Shown piece after piece: positions 1-7,782 of a stretch of 64,000 bases of DNA. The DNA comes from Paenibacillus oenotherae (GTDB taxonomy: Bacteria > Bacillota > Bacilli > Paenibacillales > Paenibacillaceae). Positions within the stretch are counted from its first letter, which is position 1, and the number at the start of each line of letters is the position of its first letter. The notes beneath the pieces are model-generated. The model did not search any database. It was not told where the DNA came from and saw nothing but the letters and a program-made list of their open reading frames with translations. The stretch covers positions 32,490-96,489 of the forward strand of contig NZ_JAHZIJ010000020.1 of NCBI RefSeq assembly GCF_019443105.1. Direction: 5' to 3'. Position numbers and translations under genes: made by a program.

Positions 1-682
1 TATAGGCGCCTGTGTAGAATTGCCAGCCGACAATAAATTGGACCGGTGCTGCCAGTATGAACTGAAACCACGGGTTCATGAACAGCTCCGGCGTATAGAG
101 CCAGGAGGTGAAGGAGAAATGCCCTGCCATTGCCCACAAGAGCGGCGACGATAATATCGCCGAGAACAGCAGCTTGCGCTTATGATTGCGGATTTCTCTC
201 TCCCGGTGGTTCTCTTTCTCGCCGCCGCTTTGCTTCGGATAGGCTTTATACCCCAGCTTAGCAACCTTCTTCTCCATGTCAGCTAGTGAAACTTCACCTG
301 GAGCAAACTCGACATGAGCGGTCTCCAGCGCAAAATTGACTGTGGCTTTCGAGACGCCCGGCAGCTTGTTCAAGCCTTTCTCAATCCGGTTCGCACAAGC
401 CGCGCACGTCATGCCCTCCAATTGCAGATCAACGGATTCCTTAGCTGTGTCATAACCCAATTTCTTGATGCGTGTTTCTAATTGTTCCATGTTCACTTGT
501 GACGGATTATAGATGACGCTTGCCCGTTCCAGTGCAAAATTCACATTGGCCGAAGATACGCCCTCCAGCTTGCTCAGACCCTTCTCAATTCTGCTCGCGC
601 AAGCTGCGCACGTCATCCCTGTAATTTGAATCGTGGACTGCTTATTATTGTTATCATTATCGCTCGAAACGATTGTGCTCAT
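1..682 (-). CDS. copA: Copper-exporting P1B-type ATPase CopA, N-terminal part (gene runs off the left edge)
   Basis: Only the N-terminal ~227 residues are inside the window. Two heavy-metal-associated domains are visible, each with the GMTCAACA copper-binding motif (about residues 20 and 92), followed by the first transmembrane segments. This is the arrangement of B. subtilis CopA, which pumps Cu(I) out across the cytoplasmic membrane. The start is the ATG at 682, preceded by a GA-rich ribosome site. The upstream region carries CsoR-like operators, which fits copper induction. The catalytic DKTG and CPC motifs lie outside the window, so the copper assignment rests on the HMA motifs and promoter. 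Confidence 0.9.
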   Translation of the reverse strand, partial: MSTIVSSDNDNNNKQSTIQITGMTCAACASRIEKGLSKLEGVSSANVNFALERASVIYNPSQVNMEQLETRIKKLGYDTAKESVDLQLEGMTCAACANRIEKGLNKLPGVSKATVNFALETAHVEFAPGEVSLADMEKKVAKLGYKAYPKQSGGEKENHREREIRNHKRKLLFSAILSSPLLWAMAGHFSFTSWLYTPELFMNPWFQFILAAPVQFIVGWQFYTGAY

Positions 683-750
683 TCTGTCTTCACTCCTTCA
701 ACGGCTTTCCATCGGGTACTGGAATTCGTTGCTAATGTTTTGTTACTCCT

Positions 751-812
751 AATATACCCCCCCTCCCTATATTAAGTCAAGCATTTTTTTAGCATACCCC
801 CGTAACCTATAT
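751..812 (-). promoter_or_regulatory. copA promoter with two CsoR-like operators
   Basis: On the minus strand, TTGACT (775-780) and TATATT (751-756) are separated by 18 bp. The spacer is a G-tract flanked by TATA (752-773), as in CsoR operators. A second site at 793-812 reads TACGGGGGTATG on the minus strand, which I recall as matching the B. subtilis copZA CsoR operator half. The inferred action is apo-CsoR repression of copA, relieved by Cu(I). No csoR or copZ gene is in the window. Confidence 0.65.
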
Positions 813-932
813 CACAAGCAGCACGAATCAAATGAAATGGCTGGTATGCGAAATCAGTTAATAAGAAACGCTAATCCATGATGATCTGTCAGTCCACATG
901 AAGCATTAGCTATCAGCAAAGGATGGGGATAT

Positions 933-1685
933 ATGCTCGCACGCAAATGTCTGTTAGGCGCCTTATGCATTCTGGCACTGTTGACAGCAACTGAAGCCGA
1001 TGCAAGGCCACTGAAGAAGGACCGGTTCTATTACGAGCGGAAAGGTGCAATGATCTGGGAGGTACAGACCCGGCAGAAGCTGATTGCGTTAACATTCGAT
1101 GATGGCCCGGATGCCGTCCAGACGAATGAAATTCTTGATTTGCTCAAGCTTTACAATGCGAAGGCAACCTTTTTTGTTGTAGGCAAACGTGTGGCGCAAT
1201 ATCCCGATATTGTGAGGCGGATAGCAGCAGAGGAGCATGAAGTTGCGAACCATACCTACAGCCATTCGTACTTCAAAATGCCGGCTTCAGAATATGACGT
1301 AAGAAAAGAAATCGAACGAACGGAAGCCGAAATTTTCAAAGCCATTGGACGTAAATCCGCCCTGTTCCGGCCCCCCGGCGGCATGTTCGACGAAACCATT
1401 GTACAAGTATCCAATGCCATGGGGCTGGTTCCGGTTATGTGGTCCTGGCATCAGGATACTCAGGACTGGCGAAGGCCCGGCGTTTATTTTATAAGAAATA
1501 AAGTGCTGGATAACGCCAGGAACGGAGATATCGTGCTGTTCCACGATCATGTTCAGGGCAAATCGCAAACCATTGAAGCATTGAAGCAAATTTTGCCCCA
1601 GCTGCTTGCGCGCGGATTTCGACTTGTCACTGTATCCGAACTGGTCAAATCATCCATTGCCGAGACCCATGGCGCCACGAACTAG
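933..1685 (+). CDS. Polysaccharide deacetylase (NodB/CE4 family), exported
   Basis: 250 residues with an N-terminal signal peptide (about residues 1-24). All five CE4 motifs are present in order: TFDDGPD (~54-60, catalytic base and metal Asp), HTYSHS (~107, metal His pair), FRPPGG, the QDTQDW region and IVLFHDH. The family removes N-acetyl groups from peptidoglycan or other amino-sugar polymers outside the membrane. Size and single-domain form resemble Bacillus PdaA/PdaB-type proteins, which act in spore cortex or sporulation, but I cannot tell which. The start ATG follows AAAGGATGGGG. The next gene encodes a sporulation lipoprotein in the same direction. Confidence 0.85.
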   Translation: MLARKCLLGALCILALLTATEADARPLKKDRFYYERKGAMIWEVQTRQKLIALTFDDGPDAVQTNEILDLLKLYNAKATFFVVGKRVAQYPDIVRRIAAEEHEVANHTYSHSYFKMPASEYDVRKEIERTEAEIFKAIGRKSALFRPPGGMFDETIVQVSNAMGLVPVMWSWHQDTQDWRRPGVYFIRNKVLDNARNGDIVLFHDHVQGKSQTIEALKQILPQLLARGFRLVTVSELVKSSIAETHGATN

Positions 1686-1759
1686 ATGCCGTTGAATTGA
1701 TTACCAGCATGAACATCTCGCTGTTGAAGCATTCTATATGATGGAGGTGACACTACAAG

Positions 1760-2407
1760 GTGAAAAAATCTGCAGGTGTACTACTGTTGTCCATTGCTCT
1801 TGTCGTGACAGCGACGGGGTGTATGCGCGATGACGGACTGAAGACAAACCAGTACAAGGCCCGATCCATCGATCATCGCACCACGAATAACAGGTATATG
1901 AATCGTTCGCTCGACAACCGCGCTTTAACGGATGGAAATGGGTTACGTTCCCTTGATCGCGGCACAGCGATGGATGGAATTAACCGCGACAACACCATGA
2001 ATGGCATGAATCGCGATAACACCATGAATGGTGTCGGAACTCGTCCTGCAAGAAACGCGAATAATCCGTATGAAAATGCATCCGGACGATTGTTGAAGCA
2101 TGTTTCCGCGATTAATGGAGTAGACAAGGCTACTGTTGTTATCAATAATCGAGATGCCATCATTGGGATTGATGTGAAAGCAGGCGCCAATACCGCTGAT
2201 GTTGCCCGTAAAGTCAAGGCTGAAGCCAAGAAGCTTGAGCCCAAGTACAACGTGCATGTCACAGCAGACAAAAATATGCATTCCCGCATTAGAGGGATGC
2301 AGCGCCAAATGGTTCCACTGGACGGTCATCCAGTCCGCAACTTTACTGAAGATATCGGAATTCTCATTCGCGATATTGGCCGTGCCGTAACAGCTCCGCT
2401 TCGCTAG
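1760..2407 (+). CDS. YhcN/YlaJ-family sporulation lipoprotein
   Basis: 215 residues starting at GTG 1760 behind GGAGGTG. A lipoprotein signal ends in VTATGC, so Cys21 is the probable lipidated residue. A low-complexity linker follows with two copies of NRDNTMNG. The C-terminal domain (~90-215) has the YhcN/YlaJ pattern: VNGVDKA-like ATVVINNRDAIIGIDV, then KVKAEAKK. B. subtilis YhcN and YlaJ are forespore-expressed lipoproteins of the inner spore membrane linked to outgrowth or germination efficiency. The family call is from motif memory. The 76 bp gap to the deacetylase has no obvious terminator, so co-transcription is possible. Confidence 0.75.
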   Translation: MKKSAGVLLLSIALVVTATGCMRDDGLKTNQYKARSIDHRTTNNRYMNRSLDNRALTDGNGLRSLDRGTAMDGINRDNTMNGMNRDNTMNGVGTRPARNANNPYENASGRLLKHVSAINGVDKATVVINNRDAIIGIDVKAGANTADVARKVKAEAKKLEPKYNVHVTADKNMHSRIRGMQRQMVPLDGHPVRNFTEDIGILIRDIGRAVTAPLR

Positions 2408-2419
2408 GCATTACACGAA

Positions 2420-2690
2420 GTAAAGGGGCTGCCCCGCAAGTTTTTTGGAAATTTCACCTCACGATTGCGAGATGCGAGCCAAGCAAAACATGCGAAACGG
2501 CAGTTTTGTCCCTGGTTCTGACCCCTTGAAGGTGAAATGCCTGCCAGCGTGCAGGTATTTCACCTTAGTTTGCCCTTATCGGTCAATTTATCCTATAATT
2601 CATGCATGATCGCAGGAATTTGACCATTTAGGTGTCGTGTAACCGAAATTCATGCACATTCGCAGGCTTCTTACTCCGTCACGACTGTAC
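2420..2690 (-). repeat. Inverted copy of the long intergenic repeat, with four-core module M1
   Basis: The reverse complement matches the repeats near 44.6, 53.4 and 60.5 kb, including the stretches around ACGGAGTAAGAAGCCTGCGA and a long hairpin of GGTGAAATGCCTGC with GCAGG-ATTTCACC. Cores (NNTGC-N6-GCANN) begin at 2489, 2540, 2601 and 2651, spaced 51, 61 and 50 bp. The left edge GGGGCTGCCCCGCAAGTTTT resembles the terminal inverted repeat of the 53 kb copy. No coding potential seen. Confidence 0.8.
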
Positions 2691-2711
2691 GAAGGACGCT
2701 ATGAACATAAG

Positions 2712-2758
2712 AAGCGCGAGTGACAGGTGAGATGCCCCTGTCACTCGCGCTTTTTTTT
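2712..2758. terminator. Strong hairpin terminator between convergent transcripts
   Basis: A 16-bp perfect stem (2712-2727 with 2737-2752) and 9-nt loop is followed by eight T on the plus strand. It lies 27 bp past the carbonic anhydrase stop on the minus strand, where the trailing sequence is CTTCTTATG. It probably serves both directions. Confidence 0.85.
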
Positions 2759-2784
2759 AAAACAAATCTTGAAGTAAACTCTGT

Positions 2785-3393
2785 TCAATCAAACGGAATC
2801 GATTTATAATGCTTGATCCGTTCATGGCGCATGTCATTCTCATTATAGCCTTGATGGATTAATTCCAATCGGCCCGTCGTTGGATCCATGACGAAGCCAT
2901 GAACAGGGATATCGGTTGGCATGAGCGGATGTCTGCGGATCATGCTCACACTGTGCATAACCCCTTCTTCAGCTGTTTCGAAGCCCTTCAGAAACCGGTT
3001 CATCCGAATTCCTGAGTTTTCCAGCGTCATCAGCACTTCCTCGGAGATCCCCTTCTGCATAAATTTCTGCACCAGATTGTCAGGACTATGGTTCGTCATT
3101 CCACAGCCATGATGGCCGATTACGAGAATCTCCTGGACATCCATCTCGTAGATTGCGATCAGAATGCTGCGCATCGCGCTTCCGAATGGCTGAGTGAGGA
3201 TGGCTCCCGCGTTCTTAATAATTTTGGCATCGCCATTCTTAAGATTCAGCGCCTTGGGCAGCAGCTCGACAAGCCGAGTGTCCATGCAGGTGAGAATTGC
3301 AATTCTCTTATCCGGATATTTGTCCGTTACATACGACTCGTATTGCTTTTCCTGAACGAATTTCTCATTGAAGGCCATAATTTCGTCAATCAT
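2785..3393 (-). CDS. Beta-class carbonic anhydrase
   Basis: 202 residues. Zinc-site motifs are CMDTR (Cys36, Asp38, Arg40) and HHGCGM (~94-99), the beta-carbonic anhydrase signature. The length fits the small YtiB-type enzymes of Bacilli. The reaction is interconversion of CO2 and bicarbonate in the cytoplasm, supplying bicarbonate for carboxylation. The ATG at 3393 follows AAGGTGAGG and overlaps the end of a small upstream ORF. Transcription must pass a c-di-AMP riboswitch and terminator (3500-3685), so the sequence predicts c-di-AMP control, which is unusual for this family. Confidence 0.9.
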   Translation of the reverse strand: MIDEIMAFNEKFVQEKQYESYVTDKYPDKRIAILTCMDTRLVELLPKALNLKNGDAKIIKNAGAILTQPFGSAMRSILIAIYEMDVQEILVIGHHGCGMTNHSPDNLVQKFMQKGISEEVLMTLENSGIRMNRFLKGFETAEEGVMHSVSMIRRHPLMPTDIPVHGFVMDPTTGRLELIHQGYNENDMRHERIKHYKSIPFD

Positions 3394-3463
3394 AAGCGTA
3401 CCTCACCTTCTTCGTATAATGGCTGTAGCCGTAACGACCTTCTTCCAACAGTCCCGGATTCAT
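3386..3463 (-). CDS. Candidate 25-residue leader micro-ORF overlapping the carbonic anhydrase start
   Basis: ATG at 3463 opens a 25-codon frame ending in GRYGYSHYTKKVRYAYD and a TGA (3386-3388) that overlaps the carbonic anhydrase ATG by 8 nt. The same frame is open to a GTG at 3508 (40 residues, adding a Lys/Arg-containing N-terminus) inside the terminator tail. Tyr-rich and Lys/Arg-rich composition and the tight overlap suggest real translation with coupling. Neither start has a convincing Shine-Dalgarno, so it could also be reached by reinitiation or be chance. I do not recognise the peptide. Confidence 0.4.
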   Translation of the reverse strand: MNPGLLEEGRYGYSHYTKKVRYAYD

Positions 3464-3499
3464 CCGGGCGGTGTTGTCTTTGAGCCGGCCGGGTCTCGA

Positions 3500-3534
3500 A
3501 AAAAGCACAAAAAGACCCTATGGGAATAGGGTCT
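3500..3534 (-). terminator. Riboswitch expression-platform terminator
   Basis: A 9-bp stem AGACCCTAT/ATAGGGTCT (3513-3521 with 3526-3534) with a 4-nt loop is followed on the minus strand by TTTTTGTGCTTTTTT. It sits directly downstream of the c-di-AMP aptamer and about 110 nt before the carbonic anhydrase start, the usual place for a transcriptional OFF switch. Confidence 0.85.
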
Positions 3535-3552
3535 CGTTAACATACAATAGAT

Positions 3553-3685
3553 TTCAAGACCCATCTACTGCTGACGAGGTTAGCTGACGGGCTCGGGTAG
3601 ATGGTACCCTACATGTGCAATGATTCGCCCCAATTGACTGGTTCCCCCGCTTCCCGGCAAAAGGCTTGCCGAGAATTAAGCGTAT
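3553..3685 (-). ncRNA. c-di-AMP riboswitch (ydaO-yuaA type)
   Basis: Read on the minus strand the conserved ydaO blocks occur in order: CGCTTAAT, a stem ending in GGGGGAACCA, TTGGGGCGAAT, GTAGGGT, then CCCGTCAGCTAACCTCGT. A rho-independent terminator follows. In this class c-di-AMP binding normally favours termination, lowering expression of K+ uptake, osmotic or cell-wall genes. Here the only downstream genes are a micro-ORF and a carbonic anhydrase. Boundaries are approximate. Confidence 0.9.
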
Positions 3686-3689
3686 ATCC

Positions 3690-3719
3690 ATTGTAGAATA
3701 TAATCGTTTCAAAAGTCAA
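3690..3719 (-). promoter_or_regulatory. Sigma-A promoter of the riboswitch-carbonic anhydrase transcript
   Basis: TTGACT (3714-3719) and TACAAT (3690-3695) on the minus strand with an 18-bp spacer. The predicted start falls at the 5' edge of the aptamer. Confidence 0.6.
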
Positions 3720-3749
3720 AGCAAACAGCATATATTGACATGTGAAAAT

Positions 3750-4040
3750 TTACTCCTTGACTTCCATCACAATCTCGTTCTCTTGCTCATCCAGTGTAAT
3801 AATCAGCTTCTTATTGTCCAAGTACCAGAGATTATCCTCTTCCATATAGAAATCGATGCCTGCCGCAATATGATGAAGCGCCGCATTGCGCGGGACGTCC
3901 TTCATGACGCCCAATGAGAAGCCTGGCTGTACACTGCCGCAGCCTCCCAATCGCACGAAAATCCGCACATGATCCCCTTCTTGCAAGAGCATCTCTCTCT
4001 TGTACCAATCTGCAGCCGCTCCTTCAACCAACAATCTCAT
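3750..4040 (-). CDS. YneR-type HesB/IscA-like small protein
   Basis: 96 residues from the ATG at 4040, which has GAAGGGAG 10 nt upstream (an in-frame ATG at 4049 is too close to it). The sequence RLLVEGAAADWYKREM and VRIFVRLGGCGS matches the HesB-like fold of Bacillus YneR. These relatives of A-type Fe-S carriers keep only one cysteine (in GGCGS) and lack the C-terminal CxC, so iron-sulfur transfer is not assured. The gene is monocistronic and reads away from the ParB-like gene. Confidence 0.75.
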   Translation of the reverse strand: MRLLVEGAAADWYKREMLLQEGDHVRIFVRLGGCGSVQPGFSLGVMKDVPRNAALHHIAAGIDFYMEEDNLWYLDNKKLIITLDEQENEIVMEVKE

Positions 4041-4134
4041 CGTCTCCATCTCCCTTCATGCCGACGCCAAACACCTTCACTATTAATATAACACCACCCT
4101 GGAAGATTATGAACAGTTGCACCGCAAAAACATT

Positions 4135-4163
4135 TTCACAACAGGAACACTCATATATAATAC
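4135..4163 (+). promoter_or_regulatory. Probable promoter of the ParB-like gene
   Basis: TTCACA (4135-4140) lies 17 bp before TAATAC (4158-4163) and 15 bp before TATAAT (4156-4161), about 60 bp upstream of the ATG at 4221. Confidence 0.45.
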
Positions 4164-4220
4164 AAATATATCAGGGCAGCTCATTGCACCCGCGCCCGCT
4201 GAAACGATAGGAGAAAACAG

Positions 4221-5213
4221 ATGGATATTGTTGAAATTGCTACACATCTCATAGACGAGGACAGTGATCAACCGAGATATCAGTTCGATGAAGAAGCGCT
4301 GCAGGAATTGATGAGAAGCATCGAGGAGCTCGGTTTGCTGTCACCCATCAAAGTAAGAACAACAGACAACGGCAGGTACAAAATTATATATGGCAACCGC
4401 CGCTACAAAGCTTGCCAGACGCTGGACCGCAAGACGATTCCCTGCATCGTATCCGATGTAACGGATGATCTGGAAATTTATTTGGAGCAAATCGCGGAAA
4501 ATTTAACGAGGGAGGGCTTCTCGCCCATTGAGGAGGCGGAGGCGTTCAACAAGCTGTTGACGGATACCAGGTTCAGCAGCTCCACCAAATTTCTCTCCAG
4601 CAAGCTCGGCAAACCCGAGTCCTATATTAAGAACAAATGCGAATTGCTGAAGTTCGGCAAAGCGGTTAAGAAGCTGATAGTAAGCGGTACAGAGATCCGG
4701 AAGGACAAGCTGACGGAGGATCAGCTGCTGCCGCTCAAAAATTTGCAGCTTGAGCATCGTGATCCGTTAGCGCTCATTATTGCCAGAGACGAACTGCCCG
4801 TATCCGATGTCAAAAAAATCGCCCGGTTATTCATGGACGCGGACATCTCGACCGGAACGAAGGACAAGCTGCTGTACAAGTCAGGGCGCGATCTGCTGGA
4901 AACCTGGTCCGTCTATGAGCATAACCGGAAGGAGCGGGCGAAGCGCGCTGCTGAAGCAGACTCTGAACAAGGCGCAGCGACAGCCAAGAAAGAACGTGTC
5001 GAACGGGTAAAGGAACCGCTGGTGAAGGAAAAGCTGCAGCGGCTCATTACCTCCCTGCCAACTCATACTCCTCTGACAACGGAGGCAATCTCCTCATTGG
5101 AATCTGTCCTCGGAGAAGAGCGGTCGAGCTTGCTTGCCGATATGGACAAGCTGATTGAACAACTTGAGAACCACCTTGCCGATTGGCGAACAATCAGAGA
5201 AAGAGCGCAATAA
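4221..5213 (+). CDS. Orphan ParB/Spo0J-family nuclease-fold protein
   Basis: 330 residues. The N-terminal ParB/sulfiredoxin-like domain has IDEDSDQPRYQFDEEALQEL, the nucleotide-pocket motif GNRRYKA (ParB GERRxRA) and QIAENLTREGFSPIEEA (ParB ENLQR-x-SPxExA). A KorB-like helix-turn-helix follows (SSKLGKPESYIKNKCELL), then a Lys/Glu-rich linker and C-terminal helices. ParB proteins bind parS and slide as CTP-dependent clamps. No ParA partner, parS site or oriC gene is visible, so it may be a Noc- or plasmid-like stand-alone regulator. The start follows ATAGGAG. Confidence 0.75.
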   Translation: MDIVEIATHLIDEDSDQPRYQFDEEALQELMRSIEELGLLSPIKVRTTDNGRYKIIYGNRRYKACQTLDRKTIPCIVSDVTDDLEIYLEQIAENLTREGFSPIEEAEAFNKLLTDTRFSSSTKFLSSKLGKPESYIKNKCELLKFGKAVKKLIVSGTEIRKDKLTEDQLLPLKNLQLEHRDPLALIIARDELPVSDVKKIARLFMDADISTGTKDKLLYKSGRDLLETWSVYEHNRKERAKRAAEADSEQGAATAKKERVERVKEPLVKEKLQRLITSLPTHTPLTTEAISSLESVLGEERSSLLADMDKLIEQLENHLADWRTIRERAQ

Positions 5214-5247
5214 TTGATCTCGCTTGTTAACGCCCCTGTTTGGAGCG

Positions 5248-5472
5248 TTAGCTGAACATATGCACAATCGGAGAGAACAGCGCATCTATCCAGCGGGATG
5301 GACCGCTTATCGCGGGGAAGAACAGAAGCAAGACAGCGAGCAGCCACCCTATGCTAGTCAGCATCAGGAAAGCTGCTCTTTCCTTTAGACTGTTCTGGGG
5401 AATGCCTCTCCATTCCAGCAGATAGATAAACGCAACAATCAACGTGATACAAAGAAAATAGCTGGCCTTCAT
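5248..5472 (-). CDS. Small two-helix membrane protein of the germinant receptor operon (D-subunit type)
   Basis: 74 residues with two transmembrane segments (~5-18 and ~37-55). It is the last gene of the ger operon, 4 bp after the GerC stop. Size, topology and position match the D subunits reported in several Bacillus ger operons, which modulate receptor activity. The sequence alone is not diagnostic, so the assignment leans on context. Confidence 0.6.
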   Translation of the reverse strand: MKASYFLCITLIVAFIYLLEWRGIPQNSLKERAAFLMLTSIGWLLAVLLLFFPAISGPSRWIDALFSPIVHMFS

Positions 5473-5476
5473 CCAT

Positions 5477-6682
5477 TCATCCCTTCTCCCCTTCCATCCT
5501 GTTCGTAGGCACTGTACGTTTTCCTGGGTTCACAATGACGGTCTTAATATCGTACTTCACCTGAACATGGGGAAAGATTTCCTCCCAATTGCCCTTTTCC
5601 TTATTCCAAATTTTTGGATACTTCCGATGAAAAGCTTCTGCAAAACCGAATACATCCGCTTCAAATTTTTTTTGCACAATTTGCAGCGTTCGATTCATTC
5701 GCTTCTCAATTTCCTGCTTGAGCCCCTCTTCCACTATCCGGGTTCCTTTTAACTCCGCAACATCAGTGTTGGACGTATTCTGAACCAGAATCTCTCTCGT
5801 ATCAATTCCGACTGTCATCTCCCATATCCCATTGCTGATTCGCGGTTTAAGTCTGGTTCTCCCACGGTTAAGCCTTGCGGAGATGATTCCTCCCTGATCC
5901 TCTGTTACAATAGTCGCTGTGGCCATATCGATTTCATTACGGAACCACATCACCCCACGGGTAATATTGTCATCAATATATCCGGCAAGCTTCGAATCCT
6001 TGAACACCGCACAGCCTGTAATGGCAGGGTAGCGCTTCTGCGGCTGTCCTTCAGGCGCTGGCATAATTTCGATACTGGGCATAATCGCTGTTCCTTTGCT
6101 GCTGCTCAGCATAATATTGAAATTTCCGGCGGACATGGCAAGCCCGATCTTCAGATTACTGACTTCCTCAAGCACATCTGCGGAGCTGCTTCTCAGCTGT
6201 GGTGTCAAAGCCAGAACATCCTTTGCCTTCGTCCGGCTGACAAAGACCAGTGCGCTGCCGCGGATTTGCGGGACACGCAGAATATAATCCATATGTCCGG
6301 CTATATCCTGCTTTGCTGCACTATGACTGAAGACAAAGACCTCATTCTGCCCCCAGAACAGCAGGCGCGGCACCTTTTCCTGCACTTTCGACACTGCGTC
6401 GGCGAAATTGATGCCAGTAGCCGATATAACCGTTGATTGATTCTGACTGGAACTGCCCTTGGATCCGCCGCCTTGCATTGAAATGCTGCTGCCTTGAGGC
6501 GGAGTATAAATTTGCAAGGAAAGCTCAATCAGGTTATCGGAGTACTGATCAATCCCTACCGCTGTAATTGTCGCCAGATCATTGACCTCTATACGGTCCC
6601 AGCAGCCGCTCAGCGTACAGGAGGCCAGGACGAGCAGTACGAATACTCCTCCAGCCTTCAACAGCATTGGCCGTACCCTCAT
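5477..6682 (-). CDS. Ger(x)C-family germinant receptor lipoprotein
   Basis: 401 residues with a lipoprotein signal ending CTLSGCWDR, the usual Ger(x)C beginning, so Cys27 is likely lipidated. The rest matches the family: GCWDRIEVNDLATITAVGID, then GGSKGSSSQNQSTVISATG, then RGVMWF and a C-terminal domain with WNKEKGNWEEIFP. It is the C subunit of a GerA-type nutrient receptor on the outer face of the inner spore membrane. It overlaps the gerB gene by 4 bp, indicating coupled translation. Forespore (sigma-G) expression is expected, though I could not find a clear promoter. Confidence 0.92.
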   Translation of the reverse strand: MRVRPMLLKAGGVFVLLVLASCTLSGCWDRIEVNDLATITAVGIDQYSDNLIELSLQIYTPPQGSSISMQGGGSKGSSSQNQSTVISATGINFADAVSKVQEKVPRLLFWGQNEVFVFSHSAAKQDIAGHMDYILRVPQIRGSALVFVSRTKAKDVLALTPQLRSSSADVLEEVSNLKIGLAMSAGNFNIMLSSSKGTAIMPSIEIMPAPEGQPQKRYPAITGCAVFKDSKLAGYIDDNITRGVMWFRNEIDMATATIVTEDQGGIISARLNRGRTRLKPRISNGIWEMTVGIDTREILVQNTSNTDVAELKGTRIVEEGLKQEIEKRMNRTLQIVQKKFEADVFGFAEAFHRKYPKIWNKEKGNWEEIFPHVQVKYDIKTVIVNPGKRTVPTNRMEGEKG

Positions 6683-7764
6683 TTTGCCGCCCTCCTCATC
6701 AATGCCGCCAGAAGCAGCAGGAACGGGACTACCACCTGCATAGTCAATAAATAATAAGGGACAGCGGTATTAAAAAAATGATCAAGCTCCTGCAGGCGCG
6801 GCTGCCCCCACTGGCTTAGAATCACCACAAGCAGCCCGACCGGAAGCGCCATAATCCGGTAACGGGGCAGTCCGCACCACTGTGAGGCCCCAAGTGTGCA
6901 GGCATATAGAAACATCGATAGCTTGACAAAGGTGCCTGCCACCCAAAGCACCATAATTAAGGATTCAAGGTGCTGGAAAAAGCCCGCGACACTAATCGTT
7001 CTTGCGACGCCTATTAGCGGGTAGATATAATGAGCCGTTTCCTCCCCCATGAGCAGCAGTGCGCCCAAATTAACAAGAATCAGCGTGATCATGACGGCGA
7101 GAAGTGTGAAGAAGCCCGCTTTCATGCCTTCATCGCGATTATGCATATAAGGGAGAAGAAAAGCGATGATAAAAAACTCGCTGTACCAGCTATGAATGGA
7201 GAGGGATCCTCTAATAGACGGCATCAATCCATGCTCGAACATAGGCAGCATGTTGGTCGGTGTAAGCTCAGGAGTAACGAGGATAAGCACCGACATAAGC
7301 AGGATGAAGGCAAAAGGTGTAACTAGCGAGGCCGTTCTGGCAACGACTTCAATGCCCCCGCGCGCGGTATATGCACACAGCAGCGCAAAGCTGGCGACAA
7401 TGACGATCATCGGCGTTTTGATGAAGAAATTGCCGATAATAAAGTTGCCGTACTCCTTCAGGATCAGGCTTGAAACGTGGATATAGAAGAACAAATAGAG
7501 GAACCCGAGCGCCTTGCCCATGACTTTCCCGAGAATGCTCTCACAGTATTCAATCACGGTCGCTTTAGGATACATTTTATTCAATTGAATCGCTATTAAT
7601 AAACTGGCGGCGCCAGCGATAAAAGCCCAGATCGGCGTGATCCACATATCGCGCCCTGCGTATTCGGCAGCCATGGACGGAAGCGAAAGAATGGCAGTGG
7701 CAATAATAGTAGGATACATGACCATGCACAACTGGACGCCGCCGATTTTTCCTTGTTCCATCAT
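6679..7764 (-). CDS. GerAB-family germinant receptor permease subunit
   Basis: 361 residues, mostly hydrophobic with about ten transmembrane segments, and the start KIGGVQLCMVMYPTIIATAIL typical of the GerAB/ArcD/ProY spore family of the APC superfamily. In GerA receptors the B subunit binds the germinant (often an amino acid) and passes the signal to the A subunit. It sits between gerA (18 bp upstream) and gerC (4-bp overlap). The germinant cannot be read from the sequence. Confidence 0.92.
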   Translation of the reverse strand: MMEQGKIGGVQLCMVMYPTIIATAILSLPSMAAEYAGRDMWITPIWAFIAGAASLLIAIQLNKMYPKATVIEYCESILGKVMGKALGFLYLFFYIHVSSLILKEYGNFIIGNFFIKTPMIVIVASFALLCAYTARGGIEVVARTASLVTPFAFILLMSVLILVTPELTPTNMLPMFEHGLMPSIRGSLSIHSWYSEFFIIAFLLPYMHNRDEGMKAGFFTLLAVMITLILVNLGALLLMGEETAHYIYPLIGVARTISVAGFFQHLESLIMVLWVAGTFVKLSMFLYACTLGASQWCGLPRYRIMALPVGLLVVILSQWGQPRLQELDHFFNTAVPYYLLTMQVVVPFLLLLAALMRRAAK

Positions 7765-7782
7765 ACCGATTCACCTTCGATT

